Source of the DNA: Vibrio tetraodonis
Lineage (GTDB): Bacteria > Pseudomonadota > Gammaproteobacteria > Enterobacterales > Vibrionaceae
Direction: 5' to 3'
Length of the DNA: 64,000 nucleotides
Assembly (NCBI RefSeq): GCF_003350295.1
Contig: NZ_QLYY01000006.1
Location: 1-64,000, forward strand
In this document: piece by piece, positions 1 through 7,834 of the stretch
Layout of the letters: each line of letters starts with the position of its first letter
Numbering within the stretch: the first letter of the stretch is position 1
Made by a program: the position numbers and the translations under genes
Notes under the pieces: model-generated
The model's database searches: none
The model's input: the letters and a program-made list of their open reading frames with translations, nothing else
What the model was told of the DNA's origin: nothing

Positions 1-223
1 GAGAACTGCAAACCTCTTTAATGGATTTATTTCTCTGCAATCCCATCCAAATGACGAGCCATACGGCTTGTTGGGCTGGTAGCCGACGCCTTCTGATACT
101 CGCTTTAGATGTTTCATAGAGAGCTTGCTCTATCCATTCAAGTTGAATGGCATTAATTACAGACTCATAATTTTTGCCATCTTCAATAGTATCATGAGCT
201 AGAACTAACTCTTCAGCCAACAT
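1..223 (-). CDS. IS4-family transposase, N-terminal part (cut by window edge)
   Basis: Translation from an ATG at 223 reading leftwards gives [16 protein letters not shown] and later [20 protein letters not shown]. The latter is the typical N-terminal domain of IS4-type transposases (the RRRRLPA..VWLVI block). The reading frame is open to the window edge, so completeness cannot be judged. The transposase would cut and join the ends of its own insertion sequence. A perfect hairpin lies directly upstream of the start (232-254), as is common near insertion sequence ends. The outer terminal repeat and target duplication cannot be fixed from this side alone. Confidence 0.75.
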   Translation of the reverse strand, partial: MLAEELVLAHDTIEDGKNYESVINAIQLEWIEQALYETSKASIRRRRLPAQQAVWLVIWMGLQRNKSIKEVCSS

Positions 224-231
224 AGAAAAAT

Positions 232-254
232 CCCCACTAACAAAGTTAGTGGGG
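232..254. terminator. Perfect 10-bp hairpin upstream of the IS4-type transposase
   Basis: CCCCACTAAC (232-241) and GTTAGTGGGG (245-254) pair perfectly around a 3-nt AAA loop. It sits 9 bp upstream of the transposase start. It may limit read-through transcription into the insertion sequence; there is no clear U tract, so classical termination is uncertain. Confidence 0.5.
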
Positions 255-374
255 ATTATCATACGATCCCAGGATCGTTCAAGTCTCTAAACCGATCGGG
301 ATTAAAGCGATATGCTTGGGCTTTTTTGTGGTGTGAAAATAAAACTATGTTAGCTATGCTTTAAAGTCGTAGTA

Positions 375-1163
375 TTAACTCAGTAACGATACAGTGCTCA
401 GAACTGAGGTCAGAAGCATTAAGCCTGATATGAATCGTTGAATCTTGTTGTCACATAAAACAGTAGCGATTTTCTCTATATGGGCGAAGTATTCTCCTCC
501 CCAATTTGGCGCTTTAATATCAAAACAAAGGCTCAAGAACAGGAAGTGACTTGCTGTAATGATTCGGGCGTGGAAGAAGTCATCAGCAAAGATTGCCACT
601 GCGAATGAGGCAATATGAATCGCCGCTAGCGTCATTTTGGGTAAAACGTGTTTGTATTCCACAAACAGTAGTTGCACCAACCATGCGCCATACATCACTT
701 TGAGCTGCCATGGAACTGGCGTACCAAACAGCAACAGTTGCGCGTCTCCCAAGTGTTGAGTGTTTGAGCTCCCATAAATCCATTGTGCTATAGCGACCGA
801 TAGACAGAGAGAGATGGCAACCGACAAATAAGCGCGTTTTTTAAACTGAACGACGATAAAGCCGATCGCTTGAACGGCAAAGAATATAATCAATGCATGG
901 TCCAAGTAGGGGATGTCTACCCATTGCGTTACAATCAGGAAACACACCAAATTAAACCCAGACTCTAACCAGAGAATTCGTTTAATTTCATCACTATTAT
1001 CGACGGGTTGAACCAGAGGCCAAAAAATAAGCGGAAAGAGCAATGTCAACAACAAGGTGAGCCAGACAGAGCTTTGAACTAATTCATAGTAACCACTCGC
1101 ATAAATCACGCTGAGTGTGAGAAAAATCGTTGTTGAAAGAGGGGAGGTTAGTTTGGCTTTCAT
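375..1163 (-). CDS. Predicted multi-pass inner-membrane protein, function unknown
   Basis: A 262-residue protein made mostly of hydrophobic segments, about seven or eight predicted membrane helices starting at residue 8 and ending with LMLLTSVLSTVSLL. I do not recognise a family or catalytic motif. Its ATG overlaps the end of the upstream FAD oxidoreductase gene by 4 bp (ATGA type), so the two are almost certainly translated together. A role as membrane partner of that oxidoreductase, for example in lipid or pigment metabolism, is inference only. Confidence 0.7.
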   Translation of the reverse strand: MKAKLTSPLSTTIFLTLSVIYASGYYELVQSSVWLTLLLTLLFPLIFWPLVQPVDNSDEIKRILWLESGFNLVCFLIVTQWVDIPYLDHALIIFFAVQAIGFIVVQFKKRAYLSVAISLCLSVAIAQWIYGSSNTQHLGDAQLLLFGTPVPWQLKVMYGAWLVQLLFVEYKHVLPKMTLAAIHIASFAVAIFADDFFHARIITASHFLFLSLCFDIKAPNWGGEYFAHIEKIATVLCDNKIQRFISGLMLLTSVLSTVSLLS

Positions 1164-2674
1164 GCTGCTTTCTCCCTTTCTACGATCAGTTCACAGCATA
1201 ATCGGGCAGTTTCAACACAGCGTTCTAGGGTAACGGGTACACGCCAGTGTTGTTTGGGATCGAAGAGATATTCGCCTGTGAAGAATAAGTTTTTGCACTT
1301 ATTAGCGGTTAATCCTTGGCTATTTCTCGTGGTTGGCTGGGTTAGAGCATGCTGAAAAACCCAGTGCTTGGCGTCACCTTTTTCATCACGCAAAACATCG
1401 CCTTTAAACCAGCTTGAATAGACGGTGCTTAGTTCTTCAGGCGTCACTATCTTAGCTCCTGGACCTGGATGAAAGCCTTGATAATCAGTGCTGCTGAGAA
1501 GTTCGGTATCACCAAATATTTGGATAAGTAACTCTTCTTTTATCTGGGATTGATTGCAATCAATTAAAGGGCGTTGATACTTGCTCCCTTTGGCACAACT
1601 GATGTTAGTTGCGGTAACAGATAAGCAAATACACTCTCCCTGAGCGACTTGTCTGCGTGTAATGTTGTAACTTAATCCCCAAGGAGAGTCGATCACTATC
1701 CCGACCGTTTTGCTCTTTAGCTGTTCTGGCATGGCAGAGAAGTGAAACTGAAATCCATGGCTAAAAACATAGTCATAGTCAAAATGCGAGCAATGTTCTC
1801 CAAGTAAGTTATGCATCACGTGGGCAGGAAGAGCCGAGACAAAAATATCGGCCTTGATGTTGTGCCCATTAGTTAAGCTAGCGTGATCCAGTAATGTGCC
1901 TGTCTCATTAGTGCTTAGCTGAGCCAGTTCACTGTTGAAATGAAAGCGCGCGCCTTGCAATTTTAAGTATTCGGCGAAAGGAGTAATGATGGCATCAGTG
2001 ATTGGTTCATCGATTCCAAGGCTATAAGCACCCGGTGCCTCTGGATGTAGCTCACCTATTTTATTGTTGAGTAGATCCAACACGGAAAGCGCAGGGGTAC
2101 TGTCTGTTGCGCCTATCCAGCCAACGAGTACTGGCCTTAAAAACTCACTTAATTTAACTCTCGATTGATATTCAAAGTATTGACTTACTGGTGTTTTCAG
2201 CAGTTCTTCTTGGCTTTTATCGCTTGTTAATTGCTTCTTAAACCAAACAATGTCTTTAAGGGGGACATTTGCATAGTGCATGGCGTAAGCAGACTTTGCA
2301 TCGTCGACCAATTTTTCGATAGTGCTGAAATAGGCGCGTTGAAACTGCATTGTCTTTGGCTTCTTTGCCCAGTGAAATTGGACTTTGTTCTGGGGGTATA
2401 AAGAATTAAAGCAAGTTCCTTTGGGTGAGGGAATTTCCTTTAAAAGCTCAATAAGATTTCTGTTTTTGGCGAAAAACTGCCGATGTGTTACCTCATGGAC
2501 AATACCGTCTTTCGCCGTCCCGACACACTTACCACCTGGGTAAGACTCTTTATCGTAAATTGAGACTGTAAATCCACGTTTGATGCATTCGTGAGCTATG
2601 ACTAAGCCAGAAAATCCAGCACCTAATATCGCGATATGACGATTGTTGGAATCTTTAAAAAGAGAGTTTTGCAT
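1160..2674 (-). CDS. FAD-dependent amine-oxidase-type oxidoreductase (NAD(P)-binding Rossmann protein)
   Basis: The N-terminus reads HIAILGAGFSGLVIAHECIK, a dinucleotide-binding GxGxxG fold, followed by IYDKESYPGGKC, the glycine-rich FAD-contact motif of the flavin-containing amine oxidase / phytoene-desaturase superfamily. The C-terminus has NLFFTGEYLFDP, the usual second FAD-binding strand. Substrate is unknown. I place the start at 2674 because the Rossmann strand follows about 12 residues later; an in-frame ATG at 2761 would add 29 basic residues with no family match. The gene overlaps the downstream membrane-protein gene by 4 bp, suggesting a two-gene operon. Confidence 0.8.
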   Translation of the reverse strand: MQNSLFKDSNNRHIAILGAGFSGLVIAHECIKRGFTVSIYDKESYPGGKCVGTAKDGIVHEVTHRQFFAKNRNLIELLKEIPSPKGTCFNSLYPQNKVQFHWAKKPKTMQFQRAYFSTIEKLVDDAKSAYAMHYANVPLKDIVWFKKQLTSDKSQEELLKTPVSQYFEYQSRVKLSEFLRPVLVGWIGATDSTPALSVLDLLNNKIGELHPEAPGAYSLGIDEPITDAIITPFAEYLKLQGARFHFNSELAQLSTNETGTLLDHASLTNGHNIKADIFVSALPAHVMHNLLGEHCSHFDYDYVFSHGFQFHFSAMPEQLKSKTVGIVIDSPWGLSYNITRRQVAQGECICLSVTATNISCAKGSKYQRPLIDCNQSQIKEELLIQIFGDTELLSSTDYQGFHPGPGAKIVTPEELSTVYSSWFKGDVLRDEKGDAKHWVFQHALTQPTTRNSQGLTANKCKNLFFTGEYLFDPKQHWRVPVTLERCVETARLCCELIVEREKAA

Positions 2675-2988
2675 ATTGGTTTTCTTCTTTGCTAATAACT
2701 CCACGGCTTGTAGTCGCGATATACAAGCGCGGAGCTGGTGGGGCTTATTACGGCGCTCCATTTCATGCTGCAGCAGAGCTTTTGACTTAATTAATTGAAA
2801 ATAAGGGAGATTTACATATGAATGTTGTTGTTAATCAATTTTGTTAATAATACATATGCTAACGGTTGATATTCAACTGTAATAATGTTTCATGTTGTTT
2901 CATATTGTTGTGATATGTGTATGTTTTTGTATTTGCAGGAATAGGTAGTCAAAGAAGCGTTATGTTTTCACATTACTAATAGAGGCTT

Positions 2989-3018
2989 AAAACGCCGCAG
3001 ATAAGGCGGCGTTTCATT
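2989..3018. terminator. GC-rich hairpin terminator (ends the cysteine-desulfhydrase-like gene)
   Basis: AAACGCCGC (about 2990-2998) pairs with GCGGCGTTT (3006-3014) around a 7-nt loop. Read leftwards it ends in GTTTT. It lies 11 bp beyond the stop of the minus-strand PLP enzyme gene. Confidence 0.75.
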
Positions 3019-3028
3019 TCAAATGTGG

Positions 3029-4093
3029 CTAAATTTGTCCGGTTTGCTCAAACTGGCTTAATTTGCTGAGGTAGGGTTGTAAATCGCCGACATTATGTTT
3101 TATCCAATCGGGATTAAAGTAGGTATCGAGATACCGTTCTCCGCTGTCACACAGCAAAGTGACAATTGACCCTGTTTCTCCACGAGATTTCATCTCACTG
3201 GCAAGTTGTATCGCGCCGAATAGATTGGTTCCGGTTGAAGCGCCCACTTTGCGATTAATGATGTTTTCTAGCCAATGGGCTGTGGCGACAGACGCTGCAT
3301 CTGGAATAGTGCGCATCTCATCAATCACACCCGGGATAAAGCTAGGCTCAACACGTGGCCTGCCTATACCCTCAATCTTACTGCCTTGATCACTGGTTAG
3401 ATTGGGATCTCCGCTTTTAAAGAATGCATGGAAAACGGAATTTTCAGGATCGACGACACACAACTTAGTTTGATGTTGCTGGTAGCGAATAAAGCGACCA
3501 ATGGTTGCGGATGTGCCGCCAGTGCCTGGACTCATGACTATCCATTTGGGTTCAGGATGAGCTTCAAACATCATTTGGCTGAAAATGGAGTTGGCGATGT
3601 TGTTGTTTCCGCGCCAATCGGTTGCACGCTCTGCATAAGTAAACTGGTCCATATAGTGACCATTGAGTTCATCGGCTAACCGGTTTGATTCAGCGTAGAT
3701 TTGGTCTGAGCGGTCAACAAGATGCGCTTTACCCCCATAGAATTCAATCTGCTCTATTTTCTTCTTAGTCGTACACTTTGGCATCACAGCAATAAAGGGC
3801 AAACCAATCAAACGTGCGAAGTACGCCTCTGAGATGGCGGTACTACCAGACGATGATTCTATGATAGTGGTTTTAGGACCGATCCATCCATTACAAAGGG
3901 CATATAGAAACAGCGATCGGGCTAGGCGATGTTTAAGAGAACCGGTTGGATGCGTACTCTCATCTTTCAAATAAATATCGATGTCTGTTAAGCAGGGTAA
4001 ATCAAGTTTGATGAGGTGGGTGTCGGCCGAGCGTTGAAAGTCGGCTTCAATTTTTTTTATCGCGTCATTAATCCATTGGTGATCTTTACACAT
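3029..4093 (-). CDS. PLP-dependent cysteine synthase-family protein, L-cysteine desulfhydrase (Cds1)-like
   Basis: 354 residues of the fold-type II PLP family. Visible are [18 protein letters not shown] with the PLP lysine in SLKHR, the [12 protein letters not shown] loop that would bind the substrate carboxylate, and [15 protein letters not shown], the phosphate-binding glycine loop. Length and motifs resemble Cds1-type enzymes, which release sulfide, ammonia and pyruvate from L-cysteine, better than CysK or CysM. The gene starts 118 bp from a divergent Lrp-type regulator. By analogy with cysteine-responsive DecR/YbaO regulators this suggests control of cysteine detoxification; that link is inference. 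Confidence 0.8.
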   Translation of the reverse strand: MCKDHQWINDAIKKIEADFQRSADTHLIKLDLPCLTDIDIYLKDESTHPTGSLKHRLARSLFLYALCNGWIGPKTTIIESSSGSTAISEAYFARLIGLPFIAVMPKCTTKKKIEQIEFYGGKAHLVDRSDQIYAESNRLADELNGHYMDQFTYAERATDWRGNNNIANSIFSQMMFEAHPEPKWIVMSPGTGGTSATIGRFIRYQQHQTKLCVVDPENSVFHAFFKSGDPNLTSDQGSKIEGIGRPRVEPSFIPGVIDEMRTIPDAASVATAHWLENIINRKVGASTGTNLFGAIQLASEMKSRGETGSIVTLLCDSGERYLDTYFNPDWIKHNVGDLQPYLSKLSQFEQTGQI

Positions 4094-4211
4094 GCTATAC
4101 CATCCTTGGCCACTTGAAGCTGATATATTACCTATAAAATGGCGAAAAAACTTTGCTTATTTTCTTCTATTCTGCTTTATTTGGAGAAAATTTTTTCACA
4201 AGGTACCTATT

Positions 4212-4679
4212 TTGAGTATAGAACTGGATAAAGTCGATAGGAAGATCCTTGCTTTGCTACAGCAGGATAGTACGTTATCACTTAACGACCTAGCTGAAGC
4301 GGTGAATTTGACCACTACACCTTGCTGGAAGCGACTAAAAAAACTCGAAGAATCTGGCGTGATAGAAAAGCGCGTAGCACTGCTAAACCCAGATAAACTC
4401 AATTTGTCATTCACAGCCTTCGTACTAGTTAAAACCAGTGATCACTCTCATGAGTGGTATACCCATTTTGTAAGCACGGCAAGTGACTTCCCTGAAGTGA
4501 TGGAGTTCTACCGCATGGCGGGTGAATACGATTACATGATGAAAGTGCAAGTGAAGGATATGCAGTGCTTTGATAATTTTTACAAGAAACTGGTTAACTG
4601 TGTTGCTGGAATATCCAACGTCACCTCAACTTTTGCTATGGAGCCACTTAAATACACCACAGCACTGCCAATAAACTAA
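4212..4679 (+). CDS. Lrp/AsnC-family transcriptional regulator, probably for the divergent cysteine gene
   Basis: From a TTG at 4212 the protein is 155 residues: [20 protein letters not shown], the standard Lrp opening, then an N-terminal helix-turn-helix ([20 protein letters not shown]) and a C-terminal ligand-binding domain ([13 protein letters not shown]). An upstream ATG at 4092 would add 40 residues unlike Lrp proteins. The TTG has AAGGT about 9 nt upstream and gives the normal family length. Divergent orientation to the desulfhydrase-like gene fits DecR-like control of cysteine breakdown (inference). Confidence 0.85.
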   Translation: MSIELDKVDRKILALLQQDSTLSLNDLAEAVNLTTTPCWKRLKKLEESGVIEKRVALLNPDKLNLSFTAFVLVKTSDHSHEWYTHFVSTASDFPEVMEFYRMAGEYDYMMKVQVKDMQCFDNFYKKLVNCVAGISNVTSTFAMEPLKYTTALPIN

Positions 4680-4680
4680 A

Positions 4681-4705
4681 TGCGGTTATTTTTATTTAAA
4701 CCGCA
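4681..4705. terminator. Bidirectional hairpin between the Lrp gene and tesB
   Basis: TGCGGTT (4681-4687) pairs with AACCGCA (4699-4705) with an A/T-rich loop. It spans the stop codon and last codons of tesB on the minus strand and lies just after the Lrp stop. Confidence 0.6.
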
Positions 4706-5549
4706 TTACACCCTCTTGTATAGCTGAAGCAACCAAATCGCCTTGTCGATTGTAGATCTCCCCGCGAACTAAGCCGCGAGTATTACTGGCGGTGGGGCTT
4801 TCGATAACATAGAGCAACCACTCATCCATTTTAAACGGACGATGGAACCAGATAGAATGATCTATGGTGGCGACTTGAAACTTAGGTGTCATCAGTGACA
4901 CTTGGTGTGGGTGCAGTGCGGTAACCAAAAAGCCCCAGTCGGAAGCATAGCCAAGTAAGTATTGGTGAATTAATTGGTTATCTGGCACTGTGCCATTGGC
5001 TTTAATCCACAAATACTGTTTAGGGCCTTCCTTGTGTGGTTTGAGAGGGTTAACCACTTTAACTGGTCGAGTCTCTATCGGTTTTTCACCGCAAAATGCT
5101 GCTTGAAGCTTTTTCGGTAACTGATCAGCAATGCCTTTAGCAAGTTCGGATTCCGATAGGTAGTTTTCTGGTCCAGGGACGTCAGGCATGGCATTTTGAT
5201 GCTCAAAACCGGGCGCCTCGCCGTGGTATGAAGCGGTCAGGTAAAAAATAGGTCGACCTGATTGCAGCGCCTTGACTCTTCGCGTGCTAAAGCTGCGACC
5301 ATCTCTTAGTGTTTCAACATCGTAAATGATCGGCTTCTCTGGATCGCCAGGGTAGAGAAAATAGCTATGAAATGAGTGAACGGTTCGGTCGTCATCAACG
5401 GTGTAGCGTGCCGCTGAGAGTGCTTGACCAATCACTTGACCGCCGTAGACTTGAGGCAAACCTAGATTTTCACTTTGACCTCTAAACAGCCCTTCTTCCA
5501 GTTTCTCTAGTTTTAGTAACTCAAGTAGTTCGTCTAAAGGTTGACTCAT
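4692..5549 (-). CDS. tesB: Acyl-CoA thioesterase II
   Basis: 285 residues with two hot-dog domains. The N-terminal half has [11 protein letters not shown] and [15 protein letters not shown], then [13 protein letters not shown]; the C-terminal half has [14 protein letters not shown] and [12 protein letters not shown], hallmarks of TesB. It hydrolyses acyl-CoA to free fatty acid and CoA in the cytoplasm. The start at 5549 is preceded by AAGGTG; an in-frame ATG 24 bp upstream adds an MTKLLRCK tail unlike the family. tesB near an alkyltransferase-like gene and ffs also occurs in E. coli, which supports this being ancestral chromosome. Confidence 0.93.
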   Translation of the reverse strand: MSQPLDELLELLKLEKLEEGLFRGQSENLGLPQVYGGQVIGQALSAARYTVDDDRTVHSFHSYFLYPGDPEKPIIYDVETLRDGRSFSTRRVKALQSGRPIFYLTASYHGEAPGFEHQNAMPDVPGPENYLSESELAKGIADQLPKKLQAAFCGEKPIETRPVKVVNPLKPHKEGPKQYLWIKANGTVPDNQLIHQYLLGYASDWGFLVTALHPHQVSLMTPKFQVATIDHSIWFHRPFKMDEWLLYVIESPTASNTRGLVRGEIYNRQGDLVASAIQEGVMRFK

Positions 5550-5716
5550 TTTACACCTTAACAATTTGGTCAATATAGCTTTATTCTAAGCTCAAATTGA
5601 TAACTTAAACAGCAAATTAAGGCAAAAAAATGATAAAAATCTTTTCAAGATAGTGAGTTGGGTTTTATAGCAGAAGCGGATAAGGCTGAAGCCTCATAAA
5701 TCAAGAACACTAACGA

Positions 5717-6019
5717 CTAAGGATGCCAGCGATATTTTCGCAGAGAGAGTTTACCCTCACAGCTGACTTCAATATCTTCAGCCATTAATAATGCTCTTTG
5801 GCGCGCTAAATTTTCCCCTTTGAGCGATATTTTTCCTTGGCTATTGATGACCCTAAACCAAGGTAATGTCGAGTCTTTTGGTAGATTGCCTAGCGCCTTG
5901 CCGACATGCCTTGCATACCCCGGATAGCCTGCTAGTTTGGCGATTTCACCATAAGTGGTTACTTTTCCACAAGGAATTTGGTGAATCACCGCAAAGATTT
6001 GTATCAAAAACTGGTCCAT
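5717..6019 (-). CDS. Alkyltransferase-like protein (Atl/YbaZ), non-catalytic MGMT homologue
   Basis: A 100-residue protein matching the DNA-binding domain of O6-alkylguanine transferases (GKVTTYGEIAKLAGYPGYARHVGKAL). The active-site PCHRV is PWFRV here, with Trp54 in place of the alkyl-accepting cysteine. That substitution defines ATL proteins, which bind O6-alkylguanine and hand it to nucleotide excision repair. In E. coli the homologue ybaZ also lies beside ffs. Confidence 0.9.
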   Translation of the reverse strand: MDQFLIQIFAVIHQIPCGKVTTYGEIAKLAGYPGYARHVGKALGNLPKDSTLPWFRVINSQGKISLKGENLARQRALLMAEDIEVSCEGKLSLRKYRWHP

Positions 6020-6068
6020 ACTGATTGTGTCCTAGTTCAATTTTCCAAGGAATGGATAAGGAGAGGGC

Positions 6069-6809
6069 ATGGTATTTTCCACCTTTCAGTTTTTGATCAC
6101 AAGTCTACTTGCCGTATTGTGTGCACTGACAGTCAGTGCCAGTCAAGAAGACGTTGCCCTGCTAGCTTTGCTCATCCCTGTGATATGGGTGTTCCCACAG
6201 CGAGTGATTGGCGGTATTGTGTTGGTTGCCGCAATGTCTGCCTATGGGATGACATTAGCTTATCAACCGATTTCGCTTTCGATCAGTCACTGGATTTTGT
6301 TTCCACTGCTTATGGTGGTGTTTTCAAAGCGCAGCAGTTTCGGTGTGTTAGTGACCGTCTCTTTGATTGTGGTGACGCTGCAAATTGGCGTGATGATCAC
6401 CCAAGCTGGTGGAAAGCTTGCCGGTGAGCCTATGATGACTTTGGTTCAAGCGCTATCGGTGATTGTGATTTGGTGGGCAGTGCAGGGCTGGCCTTCAAGT
6501 GATAAACATTGTTGGTGGGCACTGGGTTTGATACTCCCGCTCTGGATTGCAGGCTATGGTGACTCTGTGGTGGTTGCTTTATGCTTAACTGGCATGGTGG
6601 CTTGCATACAAAGCATGGCGCAATTGAAAACCTTCAATTGGCGTAAGCTATTATGCTGGACTTTGCCGACTGTTGGTTTCGCGACATTGATTGTTGCCCC
6701 TTGGTTTGATGTACCTAACCCCGTTTTTGTACTTTGGGTATGCTTACTAGGAGCTGCGTGGATGACAGATTACGTCTTGCGCAGCTTTGATGAAGAAACC
6801 GAGCTGTAA
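6069..6809 (+). CDS. Predicted integral membrane protein, function unknown
   Basis: 246 residues with about eight hydrophobic helices from the N-terminus (FQFLITSLLAVLCALTV) to VFVLWVCLLGAAWMTDYVL, ending in a short acidic tail (RSFDEETEL). The start is supported by AAGGAGAG 7 nt before the ATG. I recognise no motif. It sits between Atl and ffs, so it is probably part of the ancestral Vibrio neighbourhood. Confidence 0.75.
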   Translation: MVFSTFQFLITSLLAVLCALTVSASQEDVALLALLIPVIWVFPQRVIGGIVLVAAMSAYGMTLAYQPISLSISHWILFPLLMVVFSKRSSFGVLVTVSLIVVTLQIGVMITQAGGKLAGEPMMTLVQALSVIVIWWAVQGWPSSDKHCWWALGLILPLWIAGYGDSVVVALCLTGMVACIQSMAQLKTFNWRKLLCWTLPTVGFATLIVAPWFDVPNPVFVLWVCLLGAAWMTDYVLRSFDEETEL

Positions 6810-6921
6810 GCTGAGCCAATTGTGTGAGCAGAGGAATAGGCCGAAAAGCCAGCGTTATCGGTAAGAATTGTTTAACTCCTAAGCACTTAACAGGAAATCC
6901 TCCGTATTTCACTTTTTTTGC

Positions 6922-6950
6922 TTGAATTGGTCATAACGATGACACATAAT
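6922..6950 (+). promoter_or_regulatory. Probable sigma-70 promoter of ffs
   Basis: TTGAAT (6922-6927), a 17-nt spacer and CATAAT (6945-6950) lie about 38 bp before the predicted mature 5' end of the SRP RNA. Transcription would start near 6957, leaving a short leader to be trimmed. Confidence 0.5.
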
Positions 6951-6988
6951 CTCTCCACACCTTGGTAATACCAAGGCTGTGTATCTAT

Positions 6989-7094
6989 GGAGGCTCTGGT
7001 CCTCTCGCAACAATAGCTCGTGAACTCGGTCAGGTCCGGAAGGAAGCAGCCGCAGCGAGTGACTTGTGTGCCGAGATGTGGCTGGGGTCTCCGC
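6989..7094 (+). ncRNA. ffs: Signal recognition particle RNA (4.5S RNA)
   Basis: Contains the invariant SRP domain IV core GTCAGGTCCGGAAGGAAGCA (7030-7049) and the returning strand TGTGCCGAGATGTGGCTGG. The outer ends GGAG (6989-6992) and CTCC (7089-7092) can pair to close the rod. About 104 nt, the normal gammaproteobacterial size; ends are estimated from base pairing. The RNA binds Ffh to target membrane proteins to SecYEG. The CAST has inserted directly behind the gene and left the RNA intact, but moved it away from its original 3' flank. Confidence 0.95.
7032..7051 (+). other. Protospacer for the transposon homing guide, inside ffs
   Basis: These 20 bases match the start of the last CRISPR guide (22466-22485) at 17 positions, with mismatches only at guide positions 6, 12 and 18. 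Type I-F Cascade flips out every sixth guide base, so these mismatches cost nothing. The two bases 5' of the protospacer are TC. The distance from 7051 to the first transposon base (7100) is 48 bp, the spacing expected for I-F3 RNA-guided insertion. Confidence 0.88.
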
Positions 7095-7099
7095 CAATT
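7095..7099 (+). repeat. Target-site duplication, left copy (CAATT)
   Basis: CAATT directly precedes the TGTTG end of the element and recurs directly after its other end at 35141-35145. Tn7-family transposition makes 5-bp duplications. Confidence 0.92.
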
Positions 7100-7165
7100 T
7101 GTTGTTTGCAACATAAGTCTGCATAAATTGCAAAAGGTTTTGCAAATTTGCAGCATAAGGTTGCA
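7100..7165 (+). repeat. Transposon end next to ffs, with TnsB-type binding sites
   Basis: Tip TGTTGTTTGC, then the site TGCAACATAAGTCTGCA (7107-7123) and a second copy TGCAGCATAAGGTTGCA (7149-7165). Both match the complement of the three sites at the far end. This end is next to tnsA and to the attachment site, the classical Tn7 orientation. Confidence 0.88.
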
Positions 7166-7208
7166 TAGTCTAATTTTTGTTGTAGGTTTACAACAAAACG
7201 TTCTGATT

Positions 7209-7832
7209 ATGTTCGACCAAACAAAAAAATCTTCCCATGTTCACAACATCTGTAAGTTTATGAGTCTTAAAAACGATGCTGTTGTTAGAACACTCTCAAT
7301 TTTAGAATTTGATTTTTGTTTTCATCTTGAATACAACGTTGATGTCGAGAGCTTTATCTCCCAACCTACAGGTTTTTACTATAAATTTAATCAGCGTCAG
7401 TGTCGATATACTCCAGACTTTTTAGCCATAGATCAGAATAAGCAATCTACCTTTTTCGAAGTAAAACATTCCAGCCAGATTCTAAAGCCTGACTTTCGGG
7501 CACGTTTTAAAGAGAAGCAGAACGTTACACTTCAGGAGTTTGATCGAAGGTTAATTTTAGTGACCGAAAAACAAATTCGTCTTGGCCCAGTACTTACTAA
7601 CCTAAAGTTGTTGCATCGTTACTCAGGAATGAGAACAATCACAAAGTTTCAAAAGCAGGTTTTGGCTTATGTTCAGGGCAAGGGCATGGTTAAACTCCAA
7701 GAAATTGCCCACTACTTCGAACTATCTGAAGCAGAAACGCTGGTTGCGACGCTACCTTGGGTTTCGTCGGGGCACGTCCAAACCGATTACAAAAGCGCTG
7801 GCTTTGGTTTAGATACCTATGTTTGGTGTTAA
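7209..7832 (+). CDS. tnsA: TnsA-like transposon endonuclease
   Basis: 207 residues from ATG 7209; the open frame extends back into ffs, but that part is outside the element. The restriction-enzyme-like core shows YTPDFLAID (Asp70) and FFEVKHSSQ (Glu84-x-Lys86), the PD-(D/E)xK signature, followed by a C-terminal helical domain that in Tn7 contacts TnsC. TnsA cuts the 5' strands at the transposon ends so the element moves by cut-and-paste. The stop is 2 bp before tnsB, so tnsA-tnsB-tnsC form one operon. Confidence 0.92.
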   Translation: MFDQTKKSSHVHNICKFMSLKNDAVVRTLSILEFDFCFHLEYNVDVESFISQPTGFYYKFNQRQCRYTPDFLAIDQNKQSTFFEVKHSSQILKPDFRARFKEKQNVTLQEFDRRLILVTEKQIRLGPVLTNLKLLHRYSGMRTITKFQKQVLAYVQGKGMVKLQEIAHYFELSEAETLVATLPWVSSGHVQTDYKSAGFGLDTYVWC

Positions 7833-7834
7833 CC

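Noticed and set aside
6887..7166. Two minus-strand frames over ffs
   Set aside because: They overlap the SRP RNA and transposon tip, lack any family similarity and depend on the insertion junction.
7020..7208. Longer TnsA starting inside ffs
   Set aside because: That part lies in the RNA gene and outside the transposon; ATG 7209 gives the usual TnsA length.
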